Of a stretch of DNA of 64,000 nucleotides, positions 59,162-64,000 are shown in pieces. Position 1 is the first letter of the stretch. Each line of letters opens with the position of its first letter. The position numbers were made by a program, and so were the translations under genes. The notes beneath the pieces are model-generated. The model searched no databases. It was given only the letters and a program-made list of their open reading frames with translations, and was not told the origin of the DNA. This DNA comes from Flexivirga oryzae (GTDB taxonomy: Bacteria; Actinomycetota; Actinomycetes; Actinomycetales; Dermatophilaceae): positions 245,272-309,271 of the forward strand of contig NZ_JACHVQ010000005.1 of NCBI RefSeq assembly GCF_014190805.1. Direction: 5' to 3'.

Positions 59162-59737
59162 TCAGGCCGAAACCAGTTGGCCCCGAAGGAAACCGATGCA
59201 GTCGGCCAGGTCCGGGTCGGTCGGCTCCGGCAGCGCGTGTGCGGGCCACCAGCGCACGTCGTCGGACTCGTCCGAGACCGCGATGCGTGCGCCCTCGGGG
59301 GCCACGGCGGCGATCCGCAGGTCCCAGTGCGCGGTGCACCGGCCGAAGGCCGCGGTCAGGTCGTGCCGGTGCAGGAAGAGCGCACCGGGCACCGCGCGCA
59401 GCCCGTCGATGCCGGACTCCTCGGTCGCCTCACGCACGGCGGCGCCCGCGACGGTCCGGTCGCCCGGCTCGAAGTGCCCGCCGGGCTGCAGCCACAGCCG
59501 GGCCTTCTTGTGCAGCACCAGCAGCACCCGCGTCAGGTCGTGGGAGAAGACGACCGCGCCGGCGGTGAAGTGCTCGGGCGGGCCGTCGCGCCAGAGCGCG
59601 TCGTCGTATGCCGCGAGGTGATCCACGAAAGCATCCCGGGTGGGGCTGGGAGCAGCCGCGCGAAGCACCTCGAAGGCGTTGTCCCGCAGTGCTTTTCGGC
59701 TCTCGTCCGTCACGATCGGCAGGCCGTCGGGCGTCAC
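59162..59737 (-). CDS. Nudix hydrolase
   Basis: The 191-residue protein contains a Nudix box (GGHFEPGDRT ... REATEESGI) in which the first conserved Glu is Asp, a conservative change. It resembles stand-alone actinobacterial Nudix proteins that clean up nucleotide diphosphates; no substrate can be named. GTG 59737 overlaps the stop of the DUF2342 gene (GTGA), so the two are co-translated. Confidence 0.85.
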   Translation of the reverse strand: MTPDGLPIVTDESRKALRDNAFEVLRAAAPSPTRDAFVDHLAAYDDALWRDGPPEHFTAGAVVFSHDLTRVLLVLHKKARLWLQPGGHFEPGDRTVAGAAVREATEESGIDGLRAVPGALFLHRHDLTAAFGRCTAHWDLRIAAVAPEGARIAVSDESDDVRWWPAHALPEPTDPDLADCIGFLRGQLVSA

Positions 59738-61197
59738 TCGTCGCCCTGGGCGCCGCCGGAGCCGTCGTCCTTCGTGTCCTTGCCCTCCCGCTCGGCGTCC
59801 AGCTCCGCGGTGCCCTGGGCGAGCAACGCCTCCAGGGCTGCGTCGACCTCGTCCGGCGCGGCGGACTCGGTGTCGGGGGACTGGCGGCGGCGCACGTAAC
59901 CCTGCGGGTCGTCCAGGTCGTCCGCTGTCGGCGCGAAGTCCGGGTGCTTCCACGCGTCGTCCCGCGACTGCTGGCCGAGAGCGTCCTCCAGCTGGGTGAA
60001 CACCTGCGCGGCGTCACGCAACCGGCGGGGGCGCAGCTCCAGCCCGACGAGGGAGGCGAAGACCCGCTCGGCAGGACCACCGGTCGCGCGGCGGCGCCGG
60101 ACCGCCTCGGACAGCTGCGTGGTGTGCGGCAGATGCTTGCCCGCCGCCTCGTTCGTGACGACGTCCACCCAGCCCTCGACGAGTGCGAGCAGCGTCTCCA
60201 GGTGGGCGAGCGCCCGCTGCTGCGCCTCGGACGGCTCGGCGCTGAACAGCGAGCCCTGCAACGCCTCCTGCATCGCGGCGGGGTCGCTCGGGTCGGCGTC
60301 GGCGACGGCACGTTCGATGCCGTCGGTGTCGATTGAGATGTCCCCGGCATACGACTGCACGGCTGCGATCAGCGCCGGGCCGAGCCAGGGCACCGCAGCG
60401 AACAGCCGGGCCCGGGCGGCCTCGCGCACCGCCAGGTAGAGGTTGACCTCGCCCGCGTCGACCTCGAGTCCGTCGGCGAACTCCGACACGTTGGCCGGCA
60501 GCATCGCCACGCCGTCGGTGAGGGGGAGGCCGACCTCACTGCCGCTGACCAGGTCGCCGGCCAGGGCGCCGACCGCCTGGCCGACCTGCGCGCCGAACAT
60601 GCCGGCACTCATCCGCGCCATCATCGGCTGCATCTGACCCATCAGCGCGGCCGGGTTGATGCCGGCGGGCAGCCCGAGCTGCTCCGCATCGCCCGGGTCG
60701 AGGCGGCGCAACTGTTCTCCCATGGCCTTCTCGATGGCGCCGTTGACCCCGGCCGCGACCGGCTCGACCAGCTGCCGCCACATGGGCATCGTCTGGTCGA
60801 CCCACTCGGCGCGGCTGAGCGCCTTCGCCGGGCCGATCGCCGGGAAGTCGGTGACTTCGTCCAGCCACAGGTTGGCCACCTGCACGACCTGTTCGACGTC
60901 GCGGGTCGCCGCGGCGCCCACGCTGGCGTCACCGGCGGCGGAGACGGTCTTGCGGGCGACGTCGGTCGCGAGCTCCAGGTTGACGGCGCCGTCCACCGGC
61001 CCGGACATCATCGCCTGCAGCTGACTCTGCAGCATCTGCATCATCTGCGGGTTCATGTCCTGCACGCCCATCTGTTCCAGCGCGCTCGCCAGCTGATCGT
61101 TGCCGGAGTCGCCGCCGAGGATGGATCGCAGCAACTCGGACAGGTCCGGCTGCTGTGCGTCGTCGTCGTCAGGGCGCTCGGGTGGGTTGTTCGACAT
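59734..61197 (-). CDS. DUF2342 (zincin-like) protein
   Basis: The 487-residue protein belongs to the actinobacterial family annotated as zinc-dependent metalloprotease/DUF2342 (Rv3195 in M. tuberculosis). It shows GVAMLPANVSEF, YLAVREAARARLF, VPWLGP and VEGWVDVVTNEA. From memory the family motif here is EAAH-x-RLF with His; this copy has Arg, so a metal ligand may be missing. The N-terminus is acidic and Met/Gln-rich, and the tail is acidic. The start codon ATG 61197 has an AGGAGAAGA-like site. Confidence 0.85.
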   Translation of the reverse strand: MSNNPPERPDDDDAQQPDLSELLRSILGGDSGNDQLASALEQMGVQDMNPQMMQMLQSQLQAMMSGPVDGAVNLELATDVARKTVSAAGDASVGAAATRDVEQVVQVANLWLDEVTDFPAIGPAKALSRAEWVDQTMPMWRQLVEPVAAGVNGAIEKAMGEQLRRLDPGDAEQLGLPAGINPAALMGQMQPMMARMSAGMFGAQVGQAVGALAGDLVSGSEVGLPLTDGVAMLPANVSEFADGLEVDAGEVNLYLAVREAARARLFAAVPWLGPALIAAVQSYAGDISIDTDGIERAVADADPSDPAAMQEALQGSLFSAEPSEAQQRALAHLETLLALVEGWVDVVTNEAAGKHLPHTTQLSEAVRRRRATGGPAERVFASLVGLELRPRRLRDAAQVFTQLEDALGQQSRDDAWKHPDFAPTADDLDDPQGYVRRRQSPDTESAAPDEVDAALEALLAQGTAELDAEREGKDTKDDGSGGAQGDE

Positions 61198-61338
61198 CTC
61201 TTCTCCTGGCCCGGATGGGACACGCGGTCGGCGCGCGCCTGCCTACCGTGAATAGGCTGTCCACTAGACAACCACGAACTCGGCCCCGTCGTTCCGCGAC
61301 GGCGCCCGTGTTCGCCCTTAGCGCAATCGGGAGAATGT

Positions 61339-61767
61339 ATGACGCAGCCGGACCCTCGCGTACGCCTGGTCGACCTGCGCGACACACCGCTGTCGGTCGA
61401 CGAGGCGCTGGCCGCCGTCACCGATCCGGCAGCCGGCGGCATGGCGCTCTTCGTCGGGACCGTCCGGCAGCAGGATCACGCGAAAGCTGTTGATCTGCTT
61501 GACTACTCGGCACACCCGTCGGCAGTGGACGTGATGCGTGAGGTTGCGGAGTCGGTGGTCACCGACGAGATCACCGCGCTGGCGGCGGTGCACCGCGTGG
61601 GCCGACTGCACGTGGGGGACCTGGCCGTGGTGGTTGCGGTGAGTGCTCCGCACCGGGGAGCCGCACTCACAGTTTGCAGGGAGATGATCGACACTCTCAA
61701 GCACCGGGTGCCGATCTGGAAGCACCAGGCGTTCAGTGACGGAAGCGACGAATGGGTCGGGCTGTAG
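61339..61767 (+). CDS. moaE: Molybdopterin synthase catalytic subunit (MoaE)
   Basis: MoaE joins sulfur from thiocarboxylated MoaD to precursor Z to form molybdopterin. The 142-residue protein has LFVGTVR, LDYSAHPSA in place of the usual LEYEAY, HRVGRLHVGD and the C-terminal PIWKHQ with the active Lys. The Zn-independent fold and length are normal. GGAG precedes ATG 61339. No moaD or other molybdopterin gene is near; MoeZ at 33556 could charge MoaD. The PDZ-protease gene follows closely. Confidence 0.92.
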   Translation: MTQPDPRVRLVDLRDTPLSVDEALAAVTDPAAGGMALFVGTVRQQDHAKAVDLLDYSAHPSAVDVMREVAESVVTDEITALAAVHRVGRLHVGDLAVVVAVSAPHRGAALTVCREMIDTLKHRVPIWKHQAFSDGSDEWVGL

Positions 61768-61772
61768 GAGAT

Positions 61773-62924
61773 ATGGCGGCAGGTACGAACGAGCGGGGCA
61801 GGTTGGACGGGGCGACCGGCGGGGGTTCCGAGTCCTCGGGGAGCGTTGGCGCGAAGAAACGGGAGGCCCCACGCAGCCTCAGCCGCTCCAACATCGCCCT
61901 GCTGATCACGGCGCTCGTCCTGGTGGTCGCGGTCGCCGCGCTCAACCTGATCCACGTGCCGAAGGTGATCCTGCGGCCCGGGCCGGTGACCAACACCCTG
62001 GGCGAGACCGACGGGAAACCGGTCGTCGAGATCAAGGGCGTCAAGACCTACCCGACCTCGGGGAACCTGGACTTCGTCACCATCTCGATGGCGGGTGGGC
62101 CGCAGTACCCGGTCAGCGTGATGGAGTGGCTGAAGGCGAAGTACATCGACAACGACGCCGAGATCGACCCCGAGAGCATGTGGTTCCCCAAGGGCATCAC
62201 CTCCAAGCAGGTGGAGCAGCAGAGCACCTCCGAGATGACCAACTCGCAGGAGACCGCCGAGGTGGTCGCGATGCGCGCGGCGGGCATCACCGTCCCCGAG
62301 TCGATCACGGTCGTGCAGTTGCAGCAGGGCGCGGCCGCCGCGGGCGAACTCAAGCCCAAGGATGTGCTGGTGTCGCTCAACGGCAGCAAGGTCACCGACC
62401 TGAAGTCGGTCTCGACGACGATGTCGAAGGTCACGCCGGGCGCGACCGTGCCGGTCGTGGTCAAGCGCGCCGGCAAGCAGGTCCGGCTGCGGGTCCCGAC
62501 GGGCAAGGGCGAGGACGGCGGCGCCGTCTTCGGGATCGCGATCTCCCCGTCATACAAGTTCCCGTACGACGTGAAGGTCAACGTCGGTGCGGTGGGTGGC
62601 CCGTCGGCGGGCACGATGTTCACCCTCGCGATGTACGACATGCTCACGCCGGGGGCGCTGACCGGGGGCAAGAAGGTGGCCGGCACCGGCACCATCAGCG
62701 AGGACGGCTCGGTCGGCCCGATCGGCGGCATCCGGCAGAAGCTGATCGCGGCGAAACGCGCCGACGCGCAGTTCTTCTTCGCCCCGGGCAGCGACTGCCA
62801 GGAGGCCAAGGGTCACGTGCCGAGCGGGCTGACGGTCATCAGGATCAACACCCTGCAGGACGCCCTGAAGGCGCTGAAGCAGATCCGCGGCGGCAAGACC
62901 ACCGGCTTCGTGGGGTGTGGCTGA
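61773..62924 (+). CDS. PDZ-Lon (S16) membrane-anchored serine protease
   Basis: The 383-residue protein has an N-terminal anchor helix (about residues 40-60), a PDZ domain (LKPKDVLVSLNG) and a C-terminal S16 Lon-type protease domain with the catalytic Ser in GGPSAGT and Lys in IRQKLIAAK. These proteins are usually annotated YlbL/Rv3194c. Start is uncertain: 61773 has AGGAG only two bases away; 61752 would overlap moaE. It acts outside the membrane on unknown substrates. Confidence 0.87.
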   Translation: MAAGTNERGRLDGATGGGSESSGSVGAKKREAPRSLSRSNIALLITALVLVVAVAALNLIHVPKVILRPGPVTNTLGETDGKPVVEIKGVKTYPTSGNLDFVTISMAGGPQYPVSVMEWLKAKYIDNDAEIDPESMWFPKGITSKQVEQQSTSEMTNSQETAEVVAMRAAGITVPESITVVQLQQGAAAAGELKPKDVLVSLNGSKVTDLKSVSTTMSKVTPGATVPVVVKRAGKQVRLRVPTGKGEDGGAVFGIAISPSYKFPYDVKVNVGAVGGPSAGTMFTLAMYDMLTPGALTGGKKVAGTGTISEDGSVGPIGGIRQKLIAAKRADAQFFFAPGSDCQEAKGHVPSGLTVIRINTLQDALKALKQIRGGKTTGFVGCG

Positions 62925-62974
62925 GCTCCGGATCCGCACGGGTCCCCATGATGTATCGAAGGAGCAGAGCGGGG

Positions 62975-63517
62975 TTACTCGAGGGTGACCCGCAGCGCGT
63001 GCACCAGGCCCGGCGCGATGTCCTTGCCGACGGCGACCTTGTCGTCGGCGTCGTGGGCGCGCTGGCGTAACAGGCAGATCGAGTCGCCGTCGCGCAGCAC
63101 GGCGACCAGCAGACGGACGTCGGCCCGGTCGGGGTGTGCGGCCAGCACGTCGGTCGCCTCGGTGGGGTTGTCGGGCAGGCCCTGCTCCGCCTCCGGCGGC
63201 ACGACGATCCGCTCGATGGCCAGCGCGACACCGTCGACCTCCGGCGGCCACGCGAGTTGCCGCAGCAGGCTCTCGATGTTGGAGGTCTGCGGCAGCCCCT
63301 CCTGCTCGATGGTGCTGTATGCCGACGGGTCCGCGCCGCGCAACTGACCCGCGAGGCCCGGCTCCCGCTGCAGCAGATCCTCGTTCCGGGCGATCGCGAA
63401 CAGCCGCGGAGCCTGGTCCCAGCCGGCAGCGGCGACGTGCCGCTCGGTGTCGATCGCGCACTCCGCGAGCGGGCTGAGCACGGGCTTGGCGACGGGAATC
63501 GGGTCCTCGGACGGCAT
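62975..63517 (-). CDS. PPA1309 family protein
   Basis: The 180-residue protein begins with LAECAIDTERHVA, has RLFAIARNEDLL and ends ALRVTLE, features I recall from the actinobacterial PPA1309 family, which has no known function and usually lies between the PDZ-protease and UPF0182 genes. ATG 63517 gives the family-like N-terminus; no Shine-Dalgarno is visible. Confidence 0.75.
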   Translation of the reverse strand: MPSEDPIPVAKPVLSPLAECAIDTERHVAAAGWDQAPRLFAIARNEDLLQREPGLAGQLRGADPSAYSTIEQEGLPQTSNIESLLRQLAWPPEVDGVALAIERIVVPPEAEQGLPDNPTEATDVLAAHPDRADVRLLVAVLRDGDSICLLRQRAHDADDKVAVGKDIAPGLVHALRVTLE

Positions 63518-63630
63518 ACACCCATGCTGCCGCACGCCGGTGAAACCCAGACTGCTCGGGTCGCCACATAGCCCCGCGGGTTACCGTGTCCCCACCTGAC
63601 CCATTGCTCACACCCAACTTCGAGGCCGAC

Positions 63631-64000
63631 GTGACTTCTTCGGACGAGCCGACCGGCGGCGACGGGCGCAACCCGGAGCACGCGGGCGCTGTGCGGCGCT
63701 TCGGGCCGACGGGTGCGCGTCGGACGCTGATGGTTGCGGGCGCGATCATCGTGCTGGCCGTGCTGGTGCAGGTCTGGGCCAACGTGTGGACCAACAAGCT
63801 GTGGTTCGACAGCCTGGGCTTCTCCTCGGTGTTCCGGACCGAGTACCTCACCAAGGCGCTGATGTTCCTCGGTGGCGCGCTCATCGTCGGCGGGCTGATC
63901 TGGTTCAGCATGTGGATCGCGTTCCGGCAGCGGCCGATCTACGCGCCGTCGACCGGCGACCTGGACGCCATGGACCGCTACCGAGAAGCCATCGAACCCA
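63631..64000 (+). CDS. UPF0182 family membrane protein, N-terminus only
   Basis: The first 123 residues are visible before the window ends. A soluble start (MTSSDEPTGG) is followed by a membrane helix, NKLWFDSLGFSSVF (the family FDSLG motif), a second helix and RQRPIYAPS. This matches UPF0182 and is the homologue by position of M. tuberculosis Rv3193c. The GTG at 63631 is preceded by GAGG about 10 bases upstream. It is a paralogue of the gene at 16338-19091. Confidence 0.85.
   Translation, partial: MTSSDEPTGGDGRNPEHAGAVRRFGPTGARRTLMVAGAIIVLAVLVQVWANVWTNKLWFDSLGFSSVFRTEYLTKALMFLGGALIVGGLIWFSMWIAFRQRPIYAPSTGDLDAMDRYREAIEP

Overview
The window reads as a chromosomal segment of a high-GC Gram-positive actinobacterium. 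Supporting signs are pervasive GC-rich codon third positions, a WhiB-family regulator, UPF0182 membrane proteins, the AdnAB helicase-nuclease pair, MoeZ, and many leaderless GTG/ATG starts placed 6 to 9 bases after a TANNNT box. No rRNA, tRNA, insertion sequence, prophage or CRISPR array is visible. A Micrococcales lineage (Dermacoccaceae or Intrasporangiaceae type) is my best guess, but nothing here proves it.

Left part (1-24,605): after a partial Xaa-Pro aminopeptidase and a lipoprotein come the sulfate-activation genes, cysC plus a TauE/SafE-type exporter on the minus strand and cysD-cysN on the plus strand. A cell-surface polymer region follows: an acyltransferase, a CDP-alcohol phosphotransferase, a TagB/TagF-like polymerase, a fused cytidylyltransferase/short-chain reductase that fits CDP-ribitol synthesis, a large GT2/TagF-like fusion, an OafA-type O-acyltransferase, a UPF0182 protein and a TagG/TagH-like ABC exporter. 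Next are a sulfotransferase-like protein, a CysQ-type phosphatase and a PHP phosphoesterase. Together these suggest a ribitol-phosphate teichoic-acid-like wall polymer, possibly sulfated with PAPS made by CysD/CysN/CysC.

Middle part (24,912-51,208): a GAF-LuxR regulator, a DEAD-box helicase, a ferritin-like protein, a GlsB-type protein and a MacB-like ABC efflux system, then a housekeeping block: DUF3107, TetR, MoeZ, an alkyltransferase-like protein, AdnA, AdnB, an SDR, a probable pseudokinase, NudC, UvrD2, WhiB7, an ABC1-type kinase and a cyclodehydratase-like protein. As far as I recall, gene order resembles the Rv3211-to-Rv3193c region of Mycobacterium tuberculosis. whiB7 has a WhiB7-type promoter, a roughly 540-nt leader, an upstream ORF and an intrinsic terminator typical of antibiotic-responsive attenuation. 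Between whiB7 and the ABC1 gene lies an array of nine roughly 51-bp tandem repeats.

Right part (51,307-64,000): a nitrite/nitric-oxide operon (DUF2249, NnrS-like membrane protein, membrane-fused copper nitrite reductase) preceded by an AT-rich 25-bp inverted repeat; a DUF45 metallopeptidase; a two-component system; a Nudix hydrolase with a DUF2342 protein; MoaE; a PDZ-Lon(S16) protease; a PPA1309-family protein; and the start of a second UPF0182 gene.
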